Source: a virus. Taken from it: a DNA stretch of 27,227 nt. This document shows positions 1-8,611 of the stretch, in pieces. Position 1 is the stretch's first letter, and every line of letters begins with the position of its first letter. The notes beneath the pieces were generated by a model. The model did not search any database and had not been told where the DNA came from. It saw nothing but the letters and a program-made list of their open reading frames with translations. The stretch lies in the IMG/VR virus record IMGVR_UViG_3300009104_000102, positions 1 to 27,227 of that record. The stretch is one strand, 5' to 3'. A program made the translations under genes and the position numbers.

Positions 1-2882
1 CGTAATTGTTGCATCTTTTCAATCTGTGGCCCATATTTTTCTAATAACCAAGCTAAATTTTTATCATCCAATATTTGTTCTGAAATAGGCCTATTGTCTT
101 TACCCTGTACAGCTTTAGTAACTTCTTCAACAATAGGCGTAACAACTTGTTTTACCACGCTAGGATCAAACATTTGGTTCTCTGTATTTGCTTGGGTTAC
201 TGGACTAAACTGCAAAGGGCTACCCTCACCTTTAAATTTCATTTCTTTGTTACCCCCCTTACCTGCCCATTGTCTTTCAGTGCGAAGTATAAGTTTGGTT
301 TTTTTAATTTCCTCTTGAACTGTAGCACCAATATCAGACATTATTTGAATTGCTTGTGTAACCTTTTTAGGTACATTAGGAATTCCACTGTCCTTAAATT
401 TTTGTTTTGCATACGCTTCTAATTCTTGGTTCTGTACTTTATTAGAAGTTATAGGCTTATCAAACACATTGGCGATCTCATTAATGCTGTCGGCTACTGT
501 ATATGGAAATGTAAGTGCTTTAAGACCTACATCACCAATAAACCTGTCTTTATTAACCAAATGTGGACGCACAAATTCTGATAACTTATCAATGGAGTTT
601 TTAGAAAAAAGTATAGATAACTGTTCAGTCTCCCAATTCCAAAAATCTTCTGCTTTTTCCCCCACAAACTGAGTAACATCACCCAATGTTTCAAATTGAG
701 ACATTATATTTTTCAAGTATAAATTACCAAGACTAGCATCTATAGGGTCAGCCTTTTCAGTAGTGGTTTCCTCGTCCTCAAAATCCTCCTCAGTCAACTC
801 AAGTGTTGTACCCTTCTTAGGCTGAAATTGTTTGTTTAGCTTTTCTGTAGCTTGACTAACATCACCGTTACTCGCAATCAAAGCATTAGTGGCTTGTTCC
901 TCAGTAGGGGGTTTAATTTTGTTTGCTGAAGTAGACCCTAAATTATTTTTATGAACAATTTTAGTAGAATTATCAAGTACGGTTTTTGCATCTTCCAGAT
1001 TTGCCTGATCTTCACTACTCGGCATTGGAGTTGGATTTTTCGTATCCGTATTTAAAGATGTTGATGTTGGGGTAGTGTCTATATTTTGCGTACTTTTAGG
1101 CGTAACTTTGGGAGTTAGCTGGACAGCACTTTTCTTTGTCTTTTGAGTGGTTTTTAAACTATTGCTCTTATTTATGGGTGTAGCAGGAGACATTCCTATG
1201 AACTCTTCAAATCTTCTCTCAACATCTTGACGGTATTTATCAATCCACTCTGGGTCTCTAAAACCTTTTTTACTGTACAAACCTTCACCATCTCTTGTTT
1301 TGTTCATCTCTACTGCAATATCTTCTGATATTTGTATTGCCTGATTGGATAATCCAGTAGAGTATTTCAAAATATCGTCAGCATATTTGTTAAGACTAAT
1401 AGTATCTGCATTAAGACTCATAGTGTTTTTTACATCTTCAGATATAAGATTTTTAGAAACTAAGTGCTGGAGAAATGCTGTACGATCTGTTCCTCTTTTA
1501 CTCACCTTATTCATCAACCATGTTGCAAAAATAGGGGCTATAGTAGTTTTGTCTATCCGTTGATTTTTTAGTTTGGTATTGTATGCCCCAAGTCTCATTC
1601 TAATCTGTTCCATATCTACTTCGGAAGAAGTACTGTATATGTTTTGTGGGTCATTTTCTGATTGCGTTCTAATTGACTTCACTGCTTCTTCAACATCAAT
1701 AAAGCCTTTGTCCCCCATGTGTTGCTGTATAAGATAACGGTAGCCGTCCCCTTCTGGAGTACCCCAGTAGTTTGTAATTCGTGAATTAGCTTGGCGATTA
1801 TTGACCCACTCAGTTTCTAGTGTTTCCAGTTCTCGAAAAAATTTGTCATCGCCTCTAGCCTGTGCTTGACTTTTCCACGAACTAAAATCATCTAATGAAA
1901 GTGCATTTTCAGCCGTAAGTTGTGATATTTCATCCCTATTTTTGTCTCTTGCTTCTTTGAAAGCCAAATCGGTCAGGATTTCCTCAAAAGAATCCATCTT
2001 ATTTCTTCTCTGGATTTCCTTTAAAAACTCAGTTTTGAATTTTTCGTGTGTGACTTCTAACAGATCATCAGTAATAAATGGTATGCCCATTTCCTGCTGT
2101 AGTCTGATTAAAAGTTGCTCTGGTGATGGGACGTTTGCAGGGTCAATTTCTTTAGCATAGTTAGTTGCTAAAAGGCTTGCTCTATTTAGAGTTACTGTGT
2201 TTTTATACTCTCTAATACCTGCAAGTAATTGCTCTTTAGAGATATGCTTCATATCATACAAATCTTCAAGCATTTTAATGCCTTGATCCATGTGAAGCAT
2301 TGGGTCTATGTTTGTTCTTGTAGCAAAATCCTTTTGGTTCTCTTTAAAATTGGTCTGTATTGCTGAAACAGTTTCAGTATGTTCTGCTAAATGCCACTTA
2401 GTTGTTAGGTCAGCAAGATTTCTTTTCCCTTCAATAGCTAAACCTTGTGCCCATGCCTTCTCTTGTAAACTACCCCAATCATGCCCTTTAATCTTTGCAT
2501 TAAGTTTGGCAATACCTATTTCAAATTCATTTCGTACTCTTGCCTTATCTTTAGCGGTACGTTGTTCTTTAAATTCGTTTTGTTTATCAATAGTGAATCT
2601 TTTATATTCACCTTCGATCTCTAGCTGTTTTTTCTTTTCTCCTGCTTCATGTATAACAATGCCTGCATTAGCAACGGATTCAACCATATTGCCAACTTCA
2701 GCAGTCACATTGGCTCTAGCCTTAACAGCAGTTTGTAATTCTGTACCTGTGTACATTTGCAGTTTTTGTGCAGGAACAGCCGTATTAATCTGCCCTGCCC
2801 CACCTGCAAGCTGACGTGGTTTTACCTCTGGTCTAATACTGGGTACTAAGGGTGCCCCAAGCAACCCTGCCATTCTAGCCAT
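1..2882 (-). CDS. Large internal virion protein, gp15-like (3' end beyond window)
   Basis: An uninterrupted reading frame of 960 codons starts at the ATG at 2882 (GGAG six bases upstream) and is still open at the left edge. The first 30 residues are hydrophobic and glycine/proline-rich. Residues about 60-560 are highly charged and look helical. Residues about 563-625 form a Thr/Ser/Pro/Lys-rich linker, and the rest is again charged with a few hydrophobic patches. Its place directly after the gp13-like and gp14-like genes matches T7 gene order, where gp15 and gp16 form the ejected core. The length already exceeds T7 gp15 (about 750 residues), so it may be a gp15/gp16-like composite. The role is assigned by synteny and composition; no catalytic motif was recognised in the visible part. 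Confidence 0.7.
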   Translation of the reverse strand, partial: MARMAGLLGAPLVPSIRPEVKPRQLAGGAGQINTAVPAQKLQMYTGTELQTAVKARANVTAEVGNMVESVANAGIVIHEAGEKKKQLEIEGEYKRFTIDKQNEFKEQRTAKDKARVRNEFEIGIAKLNAKIKGHDWGSLQEKAWAQGLAIEGKRNLADLTTKWHLAEHTETVSAIQTNFKENQKDFATRTNIDPMLHMDQGIKMLEDLYDMKHISKEQLLAGIREYKNTVTLNRASLLATNYAKEIDPANVPSPEQLLIRLQQEMGIPFITDDLLEVTHEKFKTEFLKEIQRRNKMDSFEEILTDLAFKEARDKNRDEISQLTAENALSLDDFSSWKSQAQARGDDKFFRELETLETEWVNNRQANSRITNYWGTPEGDGYRYLIQQHMGDKGFIDVEEAVKSIRTQSENDPQNIYSTSSEVDMEQIRMRLGAYNTKLKNQRIDKTTIAPIFATWLMNKVSKRGTDRTAFLQHLVSKNLISEDVKNTMSLNADTISLNKYADDILKYSTGLSNQAIQISEDIAVEMNKTRDGEGLYSKKGFRDPEWIDKYRQDVERRFEEFIGMSPATPINKSNSLKTTQKTKKSAVQLTPKVTPKSTQNIDTTPTSTSLNTDTKNPTPMPSSEDQANLEDAKTVLDNSTKIVHKNNLGSTSANKIKPPTEEQATNALIASNGDVSQATEKLNKQFQPKKGTTLELTEEDFEDEETTTEKADPIDASLGNLYLKNIMSQFETLGDVTQFVGEKAEDFWNWETEQLSILFSKNSIDKLSEFVRPHLVNKDRFIGDVGLKALTFPYTVADSINEIANVFDKPITSNKVQNQELEAYAKQKFKDSGIPNVPKKVTQAIQIMSDIGATVQEEIKKTKLILRTERQWAGKGGNKEMKFKGEGSPLQFSPVTQANTENQMFDPSVVKQVVTPIVEEVTKAVQGKDNRPISEQILDDKNLAWLLEKYGPQIEKMQQL

Positions 2883-2891
2883 TAATTACTC

Positions 2892-3767
2892 CTATTGAAA
2901 CTGCCATCCAGACGTATCTTTTGCCCATCCGAAATCAAAAATATCACCTCCACCAGAGGAAGCATTAAAAGACCCAGTAGAATTACTCTGTAATGTGTTA
3001 AACGGCCCCATTACATTGCTACCAGAAGATGCTGAGCCTCCACCACCAAATGAGAATAAATCATCAAAACTTCCACCCTCTGAGACATAAGCTGACGCTC
3101 CTGCTGATACGGCATCAGAAATCCCTCCTATTAAAGCTGAAGTGGCTTGTGCTTGTGCAGTGTAAGACTTTAAGGCATTTTGAAAGTAATTCATATTACC
3201 CTCATTAATGATATTCGCACGCTGTATATCAGAAGCATAGTTCTTCATATAAGCGGTTTGCATTAAATTGTTATAAGCAACTTTACCTTGATATTCTGTC
3301 ATTTTAGAGGCTTGGTTTACCCTACTAACGGCCTGTAGGCCTCGTTGCTGTACGTTGGCTAAGTTCATAGCACTGGCATGAGCATCTGCTAAAGCAACTA
3401 CCGCAGGACTTCCACGCATAGTCACACCGCTAGAACCCCATGTTGCTCTTTTTTCAGCAGTAAAAATATCTGACTGCCGTTCTGAAACAAACAAGTCAAA
3501 GTCGTTCTGTATCTGTACCTCTTCTGCCTGACGTTCTAAGAGAAACGCATTATAGGAGGCTTGTTCAGCGACATCTTCTGCATTACGTTCACCAATGACT
3601 CTCTCAATATCGCCTGCCTCATCCTGCATTTGGGCATTGATCTGAGTAATCATTTGGTTGTACATCGCTGTAGCTTGTGCCGCTTTTGACGATGCTTGAC
3701 CTGCTTTGTATCCAGAAACTCCTTTGGCTACATTACCACCAACTGCTAATGCTGTTGCTACAGCCAT
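2892..3767 (-). CDS. Internal virion protein, gp14-like
   Basis: This 291-residue protein is Ala/Gln-rich and predicted mostly helical (residues 20-200), with a Gly/Ser-rich tail after about residue 235. It starts with a hydrophobic Ala/Val/Gly stretch. This composition is typical of T7 gp14-like internal core proteins, which are ejected into the cell and help form the channel across the outer membrane. The gene directly follows the gp13-like gene (stop codon and ATG are adjacent) and precedes the giant gp15-like gene by nine bases, so the three are translated as a block. It is longer than T7 gp14 (about 196 residues). No enzymatic motif is seen; the assignment rests on position and composition. 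Confidence 0.65.
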   Translation of the reverse strand: MAVATALAVGGNVAKGVSGYKAGQASSKAAQATAMYNQMITQINAQMQDEAGDIERVIGERNAEDVAEQASYNAFLLERQAEEVQIQNDFDLFVSERQSDIFTAEKRATWGSSGVTMRGSPAVVALADAHASAMNLANVQQRGLQAVSRVNQASKMTEYQGKVAYNNLMQTAYMKNYASDIQRANIINEGNMNYFQNALKSYTAQAQATSALIGGISDAVSAGASAYVSEGGSFDDLFSFGGGGSASSGSNVMGPFNTLQSNSTGSFNASSGGGDIFDFGWAKDTSGWQFQ

Positions 3768-4259
3768 TTATTCCTCCCAGATGGCATACATACAGTTATC
3801 CAATTTGCCACCACAATAATTGTGTAAAGTACCCTCGTACTTAAAGCCGAAGAATTTAGTAAATCTGTGCAACATTTCGTAATCCTTTATAACTTGTGCC
3901 TGTACTCGCTTTAATCTATACTTTTCTCTAAAATACTTCAAATAAAACTTAACAATCTTAACATAACTGAACCTCTGGGATGGTATTACAGGAGAACCTA
4001 TAACCCAGACTTCACCTACCCCCTTCCAAAGTATGTTCAGCCCCCCTATAGCAAAAATCTTATCACCTATAAAGCCTGTATAGGCCTCTACTGCTTCTTT
4101 ACCTATAGCGTGTGCCCATTCTGTATTAGATAATTGTATTGCTTCTTTAATTCCTTCCTCATGCGGTCTAACGATAAGTTCTTCAAAATGTTTAAATTGA
4201 TACGGCTGAATCTTTATTCTACCTACTTGACTCAAAGGAGCCTGATTAGTCATTAACAT
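3768..4259 (-). CDS. gp13-like internal protein with GNAT-like fold
   Basis: This protein has 163 residues. The region from about residue 60 to the C-terminus (GDKIFAIGG, then VWVIGSP, a helix rich in Lys/Arg, and FKYEGTLHNY) has the strand-helix pattern of GNAT acetyltransferases and of the T7 gp13 family (DUF2833), which affects internal core assembly. It overlaps the end of the tail-nozzle gene by 14 bases, so translation is probably coupled. The start could be the ATG at 4259 or the in-frame ATG at 4253; a partial AGG lies upstream of both. An acetyl-CoA-binding loop is not obvious, so the fold may be used structurally. Confidence 0.6.
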   Translation of the reverse strand: MLMTNQAPLSQVGRIKIQPYQFKHFEELIVRPHEEGIKEAIQLSNTEWAHAIGKEAVEAYTGFIGDKIFAIGGLNILWKGVGEVWVIGSPVIPSQRFSYVKIVKFYLKYFREKYRLKRVQAQVIKDYEMLHRFTKFFGFKYEGTLHNYCGGKLDNCMYAIWEE

Positions 4260-5958
4260 TAAGTTCGCCTGTTAGAGAGATAAGTGTCATCCCAAGCGGT
4301 TGCTCCTGTTTAACTGTGATTGAAGAATCAGCTTCTTTCCATCCTAGATTAGTAATATCGTGCTGTCCTGTAAATGCTGGAGGGGCTGAATCCATTGGAT
4401 CACCACCTGTTCTAAACACAAGTTGTGTATTGTTTACTGAAATACCGAGCGTTTGGTATAAATTCAATATAATTCTATTCCAAGATTTCTTTTTACCAAA
4501 AGAGGAGCCATCAGTTTGTGGAACTTCTGGAGGTAATGTAACAATTTCTGATGTATAAGCTAACCCTATGTAGGCTGTGCTGACATTCTCTGAAATACTT
4601 ACAGCACCGCTTGAAACCGTTGCGGATGCGTAAACCGCATTATCCCCTACAATTTGCACCGTTTGGCCTTCTAAATGAGTCAACCCAGAAAAAGAACTAG
4701 TAGGCGAACCAGAATAAGACAAACCAGAATCTACAAACATACTGGTATCAGAATACTCAATATAACGTACAGTACCCCCATTTACGGTTCTCTTAATGCT
4801 TGCCCATAATTGGTCGGCTTTGCCATCTGCCGTTGGTATTACAGCAATACTTTCTACTTCCGCATCAGTACCGCCTACAGGGTGTTGATGCCAAGCAACG
4901 ACTTGTTGATCTCTTTGATATGTTAGCCCTAGCAATACCCCATCTTCTCTAACCGCCCATACAATAGAATCTGGTTCTTGCTGATAAGCTAAATCAACAA
5001 TACCATCTCCTGTAATATCTTCAGCAAGTATAGTTAAATCTGGGGCAACAAAACCCTCAACATTAAGATCAAAAATCATTTGTCGTAGCTTCTTTTTTGA
5101 TCGTTGATTAAAAATAACAGCACGACCTGAAACAACAGGGCTTACCGTACTAGACCCATACTTGGTTTCCTGCACAACCCTCACGTTGGAAGGAGTAACA
5201 GGGTTGCCATTTCCATGTAGTTTAAATTCTCCTCCTACCGTACCAATCAACAAAACATCTGATGCTTTAAGCCAATAAATAACATTTACATCATCTGTAG
5301 CCAAAGTAAATTCTACCGACTCGTCATCCAAACCTGTACCCTGATTCATGTTTAAAAAATCACCAGATTTACTTGCCCAAATTGTCTGAGGATTATTATT
5401 TGTTCCTGCCCAGTACAAACGCTCTTCAAAAAATGTAACGCTTCTTGGGTAATCTCCTGACCCTCCTGCAAAATTAGCAGGAGCAGAAGTGAAGGTCAGT
5501 GTAGATAAAGTCCAATTAGTATGGCTTGTTCTAATAAGTTTTCTAGGAGCGTGATTAGGATGGGCAATATAAAGAGTATCAGCCGATTGTGCAAAATTGA
5601 TTTCAAATAATTCTGCTGTGAGATACGGAGTAGCAATTTCTACAGGACTGCCACCAGAGGTAATTTGACCATTATCCATATAGAATCGAATATAGGTGTT
5701 GCCAAATTCTATAATGTAGGCCTGACTAATACTAAATTCAAATCTAACTAAGCGTACTTTAGCAGAATTAGTCTTTACTCCTGCTACATAATGGAAACCT
5801 GATCTGCGTACTACCCCACCATGCGGTAAACTATAAGCATTTTTCTGGGTTTTTAGCCCATTGTTGTACTTATTAATATCAACTCTACCATGCAATCTTG
5901 GCGATAGTTGCCCTGCCGTAAAGTTAGTCTGTATCGGAAAATATTTGTTAGTTGCCAT
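4246..5958 (-). CDS. Tail nozzle / tail tubular protein B-like (gp12-like)
   Basis: This 570-residue protein begins with a motif common in podoviral nozzle proteins (QTNFTAGQLSPRLHGRVDI at about residues 9-27, followed by LPHGGVVRRSGFHYV). Most of the rest is rich in beta-strand, aromatic and Ser/Thr residues, as expected of a beta-propeller nozzle built below the tail adaptor. It sits immediately after the adaptor gene and before the gp13-like gene, the same order as T7 genes 11-12-13, but is shorter than T7 gp12 (about 794 residues). The start at 5958 follows the adaptor stop directly. No depolymerase domain was recognised. Confidence 0.72.
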   Translation of the reverse strand: MATNKYFPIQTNFTAGQLSPRLHGRVDINKYNNGLKTQKNAYSLPHGGVVRRSGFHYVAGVKTNSAKVRLVRFEFSISQAYIIEFGNTYIRFYMDNGQITSGGSPVEIATPYLTAELFEINFAQSADTLYIAHPNHAPRKLIRTSHTNWTLSTLTFTSAPANFAGGSGDYPRSVTFFEERLYWAGTNNNPQTIWASKSGDFLNMNQGTGLDDESVEFTLATDDVNVIYWLKASDVLLIGTVGGEFKLHGNGNPVTPSNVRVVQETKYGSSTVSPVVSGRAVIFNQRSKKKLRQMIFDLNVEGFVAPDLTILAEDITGDGIVDLAYQQEPDSIVWAVREDGVLLGLTYQRDQQVVAWHQHPVGGTDAEVESIAVIPTADGKADQLWASIKRTVNGGTVRYIEYSDTSMFVDSGLSYSGSPTSSFSGLTHLEGQTVQIVGDNAVYASATVSSGAVSISENVSTAYIGLAYTSEIVTLPPEVPQTDGSSFGKKKSWNRIILNLYQTLGISVNNTQLVFRTGGDPMDSAPPAFTGQHDITNLGWKEADSSITVKQEQPLGMTLISLTGELNVND

Positions 5959-6537
5959 TTAACGCAACCTTATATCAGTCAACGTATCAGATTCTATAAT
6001 TTCTGGTGTACCTTCTTGCGAGTCTATAGAGCGTGCCTCTCTGACAACAGCCTCATACATAGACCCCATTTGACCCATAACCGTATGTGAACGCATGATT
6101 GGAAAAGATAATTTCCATGCCATCTTAAAAACTAGGGCTTGGTAAAGCAAAGCATCATACTGAGTAGTATCTTCTAATCTTTGAATATATGTAAGATCAA
6201 CGGTAGATTCTTCCGTAAAAAGTTCTCTGCCCTGTATTTCATGGTCTAGTTTTATATCTCCAGTAACCGTTCTAACATCCAGTACCCTTAAACAATAGGG
6301 GTCAGTAGGTAGAGTAAATTTATACTCCCAATCAATAATTGGAGTTTCAGCTAAAGAGGCAAGATTAATCGTTGTAATTGCACAGTTCCATCTATGACTA
6401 CGCAACACAGCATCTCTCTCACTTGGGAAAAAACGATTAACCAGTACAGCGTTAGAATCATTATCAGTAAAACTGGTAATTGTATTAGCACCTAGTAACA
6501 ATAATGCTTCGTTTGCTAAATCTACTTTTGAACTCAT
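5959..6537 (-). CDS. Tail adaptor / tail tubular protein A-like (gp11-like)
   Basis: This 192-residue protein opens with VDLANEALLLLGANTITSF, the usual beginning of T7 gp11-type adaptors, followed by RDAVLRSHRWNCA, also characteristic. These proteins form a dodecameric ring between portal and nozzle. The length matches the family (about 190-200 residues). It is flanked by the M15 peptidase upstream (start and stop overlap at 6537) and the nozzle downstream with no gap. Assignment is from sequence pattern and gene order, and confidence is high for a phage adaptor. Confidence 0.8.
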   Translation of the reverse strand: MSSKVDLANEALLLLGANTITSFTDNDSNAVLVNRFFPSERDAVLRSHRWNCAITTINLASLAETPIIDWEYKFTLPTDPYCLRVLDVRTVTGDIKLDHEIQGRELFTEESTVDLTYIQRLEDTTQYDALLYQALVFKMAWKLSFPIMRSHTVMGQMGSMYEAVVREARSIDSQEGTPEIIESDTLTDIRLR

Positions 6538-6902
6538 TAGTACGTCCAGATAACAGGGTTAGTTTTCATGTGATCTATGTCTACATGAACAAATGTTTTG
6601 GCAATTCCTATTCGCTTAAAATACTTTTGTGCTTTTTTTACAAATTTATATCTTATCATCGCATCTGTAATGCTTACATCTACCGCCATCCCCCATAGAT
6701 GGCTGGAATTTACACTTCCTTTCGTCTGAGTATTCCAATCTTCACAGCGTAACCCACTTGTTATAACCATTGGGCTATTAAAATCTTCTCTTAATTTCTG
6801 TAGTAAGTTGACCAGTTCTCTATTAATTCCATTTAAACCACAACCACACTTACAGGCAAATTCCTCTTCATCAAAATTAGGTGTTAATTGTTTTCTTCGC
6901 AT
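6537..6902 (-). CDS. Zn-dependent M15-family peptidase (murein endopeptidase-like)
   Basis: This 121-residue protein resembles Peptidase_M15_3 (D-Ala-D-Ala carboxypeptidase / L-Ala-D-Glu endopeptidase type). The zinc-ligand pattern is visible as SSHLWGMAVDV (His68, Asp75) and FVHVDID (His106, catalytic-region Asp). An N-terminal Cys cluster (CKCGCG, residues 17-22) is usual in these phage enzymes. The ATG at 6902 is preferred over an upstream TTG at 6926, because the TTG lies inside the terminator stem. It could be the endolysin or a virion-associated wall peptidase; its place between the capsid and tail genes, away from the lysis-like cluster at 14.4 kb, leaves both open. Confidence 0.75.
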   Translation of the reverse strand: MRRKQLTPNFDEEEFACKCGCGLNGINRELVNLLQKLREDFNSPMVITSGLRCEDWNTQTKGSVNSSHLWGMAVDVSITDAMIRYKFVKKAQKYFKRIGIAKTFVHVDIDHMKTNPVIWTY

Positions 6903-6913
6903 AAGAACAATCA

Positions 6914-6945
6914 GGAGATGCCCCAAGCCAACTCAGGACATCCCC
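6914..6945 (-). terminator. Intrinsic terminator after the capsid genes
   Basis: On the minus strand GGGGATGTCC (6945-6936) pairs with GGGCATCTCC (6923-6914), ten pairs with two G-U wobbles and a 12-base loop. A T-rich tract (TGATTGTTCTT) follows. It lies directly after the decoration-like gene. The position recalls the T7 terminator after gene 10 that raises capsid output relative to the tail genes; leaky termination is inferred, because the tail genes have no separate promoter that I could see. Confidence 0.6.
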
Positions 6946-6951
6946 TAACAG

Positions 6952-7416
6952 TTATTCTCCCACGTACCAGACGTGGAAATCGAATGTGTCACCTGATACA
7001 GAAGTTCCTGCACCAAGAGCCATAGTCAATATTAACTCACCAGTAGTAACGTATCCAGTGTCATGTGTTGCAGACTCATGGAAATTAGTTACTGTTCTAG
7101 CTGAGTCAGCCGCTACAGCACTAATCCACGCATCTGCATCAACAGCAACCGCAGAACCGTCACTCTGAGTAGTGTGTGCCGCATATCCAACATTAACTGT
7201 AGCAGACGATTCTAAGTCACTAGCAATTAACATAGACTGCGGAAGTACACGAACACCAGAAGGAATTGTCATCACCTGTACAACATCAGAAGAAGTCAGG
7301 GCTTGCCCTGTAAATCTAGCGTACTTGTAATGAACTACTCCTTTTGTTTCTGGTTGGTTCTTTGTGCCTGAACCGTCCGTAGCGTTGGTATACTCTGTAC
7401 TTTTATAAGTAGCCAT
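6952..7416 (-). CDS. Decoration-like or head-fibre virion protein
   Basis: This 154-residue protein is rich in Thr, Ser, Ala and Val, with many short beta-strand-like segments and almost no Cys. It is encoded 12 bases downstream of the major capsid gene with an AGGAGAT ribosome site, and a terminator follows it. Small beta-rich proteins at this position in many podoviruses coat the capsid or stabilise it. I do not recognise a specific family; the function is inferred from position, composition and the likely high expression shared with the capsid gene. Confidence 0.55.
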   Translation of the reverse strand: MATYKSTEYTNATDGSGTKNQPETKGVVHYKYARFTGQALTSSDVVQVMTIPSGVRVLPQSMLIASDLESSATVNVGYAAHTTQSDGSAVAVDADAWISAVAADSARTVTNFHESATHDTGYVTTGELILTMALGAGTSVSGDTFDFHVWYVGE

Positions 7417-7428
7417 CGTATATCTCCT

Positions 7429-8307
7429 TTACGAATCAGTACAAGCAATCTCTACGACCTTCTCATCTTCAATGCGTGTAGCACCGAGACACATCTGGGC
7501 ATAGACTTGCGTACTATAGTTTTTATCTGACCGTTCTGAGATTTCAGTTTTCACATCCATACCCATACTAAGCCCAATTCCATCGTGAATCCAAGCTATA
7601 CACTGGGTATCACCATTAGAATCGGAAGTTAATCTCTCAGAACGAATGAATTTGAAGCCCATAAAGGAATCAATTTCACCAGCTACGAGAGCCTTGATTG
7701 TATTGAAATCTGCACTCTGAATTTCAGAATCTCCCAAGAGATCATAAAATTGGTTGGACTTCATAACAATACATCTAGGTAAATCAGGATCAACGTCAGA
7801 AGCGTCCAGAATTTGTTTTGCTTTCCGTAACTTCGTGATGTTCATATCCGTTGCACCAGTGGCAACAGCAATCTTCTGAGCCGCAGGCAAAGCCACGTTA
7901 GAAGAAGCATCGTTCTCGTCTACTGATACCGCATTACCCAACATCGCACTGATAACAATGTCATCCATTGTGCGACCCATAGCCCAAACACCTGCCTTCA
8001 TATATTCTGAAGTAGGATCAGCTAACATACGAACCTTGTCAGCTTTGTCGATTAAGTCAGCCCAGTTGTAATCTTCCATGCTAACTCGTCTACGACTATG
8101 GGGTGTAGAGATCAACGGAGTATTTGAATGTCGACTCGTAATTCTTTGAGCCGATGTACTACCCAGACGATCAAAGTGGTCATATTTGCCCACAACGTCT
8201 GTATTAGTGCGTACATATTCACGCAAACGTGAACCCTTTTGCTGTACCAAGTGGATAAAGCTGTCCCTAAACTTTTGGACAAACGCTTTGTTGACTTCGG
8301 TACTCAT
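7429..8307 (-). CDS. Major capsid protein
   Basis: This 292-residue protein follows the scaffold module and looks like a short HK97-fold coat protein of the Phage_capsid_2 kind. It has an N-terminal helical segment (FVQKFRDSFIHLVQQKGS), a central SRRRVSMEDYNWADLIDKAD, KAGVWAMGRTMDDIVISAM, and a late domain with KALVAGEIDSFMGFKFI. These are typical of capsid proteins of marine and related podoviruses. GAGG lies upstream of the ATG at 8307. Gene order portal, scaffold, capsid supports the call. T7 gp10A is longer (345 residues). Confidence 0.82.
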   Translation of the reverse strand: MSTEVNKAFVQKFRDSFIHLVQQKGSRLREYVRTNTDVVGKYDHFDRLGSTSAQRITSRHSNTPLISTPHSRRRVSMEDYNWADLIDKADKVRMLADPTSEYMKAGVWAMGRTMDDIVISAMLGNAVSVDENDASSNVALPAAQKIAVATGATDMNITKLRKAKQILDASDVDPDLPRCIVMKSNQFYDLLGDSEIQSADFNTIKALVAGEIDSFMGFKFIRSERLTSDSNGDTQCIAWIHDGIGLSMGMDVKTEISERSDKNYSTQVYAQMCLGATRIEDEKVVEIACTDS

Positions 8308-8340
8308 AATACACCTCTAATCAAAAGAGATAATAAATAG

Positions 8341-8368
8341 TAGAGTTGTCTGCACCATGCAGGCTCTA
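8341..8368 (-). promoter_or_regulatory. Stem-loop upstream of the capsid gene
   Basis: Read on the minus strand, CTGCA-TGG-TGCAG is a perfect five-pair hairpin, framed by a second arm pair TAGAG/CTCTA. It overlaps the stop codon of the Cys-rich gene and sits about 35 bases before the capsid start. A T-containing tract follows but is not continuous, so this may be a weak terminator or an RNA-processing/stabilising hairpin for the capsid message. Confidence 0.4.
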
Positions 8369-8611
8369 TTTGCGTGAAGTTCTAGTTGTCCTTTTCGGGG
8401 CTATTTTCTTCACTAAAGTTGGCTTTGCAACCTCTACTGGAATCCTCTTGGCACTTGGACATACACCGTAAAATGTAGTCGCTGACGTTTGAGTATTATA
8501 GTGGGTACAAAACCCATAACTGTCTGGTGTGGCCTTACCTTCGATACGTCTATCTTTAACGGTAAAGTTTTCACAATCCGAACAGTAAATGTTTTCTTGC
8601 TCTAAGCTCAT
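8366..8611 (-). CDS. Small Cys-rich, basic-tailed protein
   Basis: This 81-residue protein has CSDC at residues 10-13 plus Cys35 and Cys50, which could bind one zinc. The last 25 residues are strongly basic (KKIAPKRTTRTSRK). It overlaps the scaffold stop by four bases (ATGA), so it is translationally coupled to scaffold, and is encoded just before the capsid gene. Small zinc-binding proteins occur here in related podoviruses without a known role. It might bind nucleic acid during head assembly, but that is only inference from the basic tail. Confidence 0.55.
   Translation of the reverse strand: MSLEQENIYCSDCENFTVKDRRIEGKATPDSYGFCTHYNTQTSATTFYGVCPSAKRIPVEVAKPTLVKKIAPKRTTRTSRK

Noticed and set aside
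2308-2814. Plus-strand open frame of 168 codons rich in Cys, Leu and Ser
   Set aside because: It is the mirror of the large gp15-like gene on the minus strand, lacks a ribosome site, and has a composition typical of antisense shadows.
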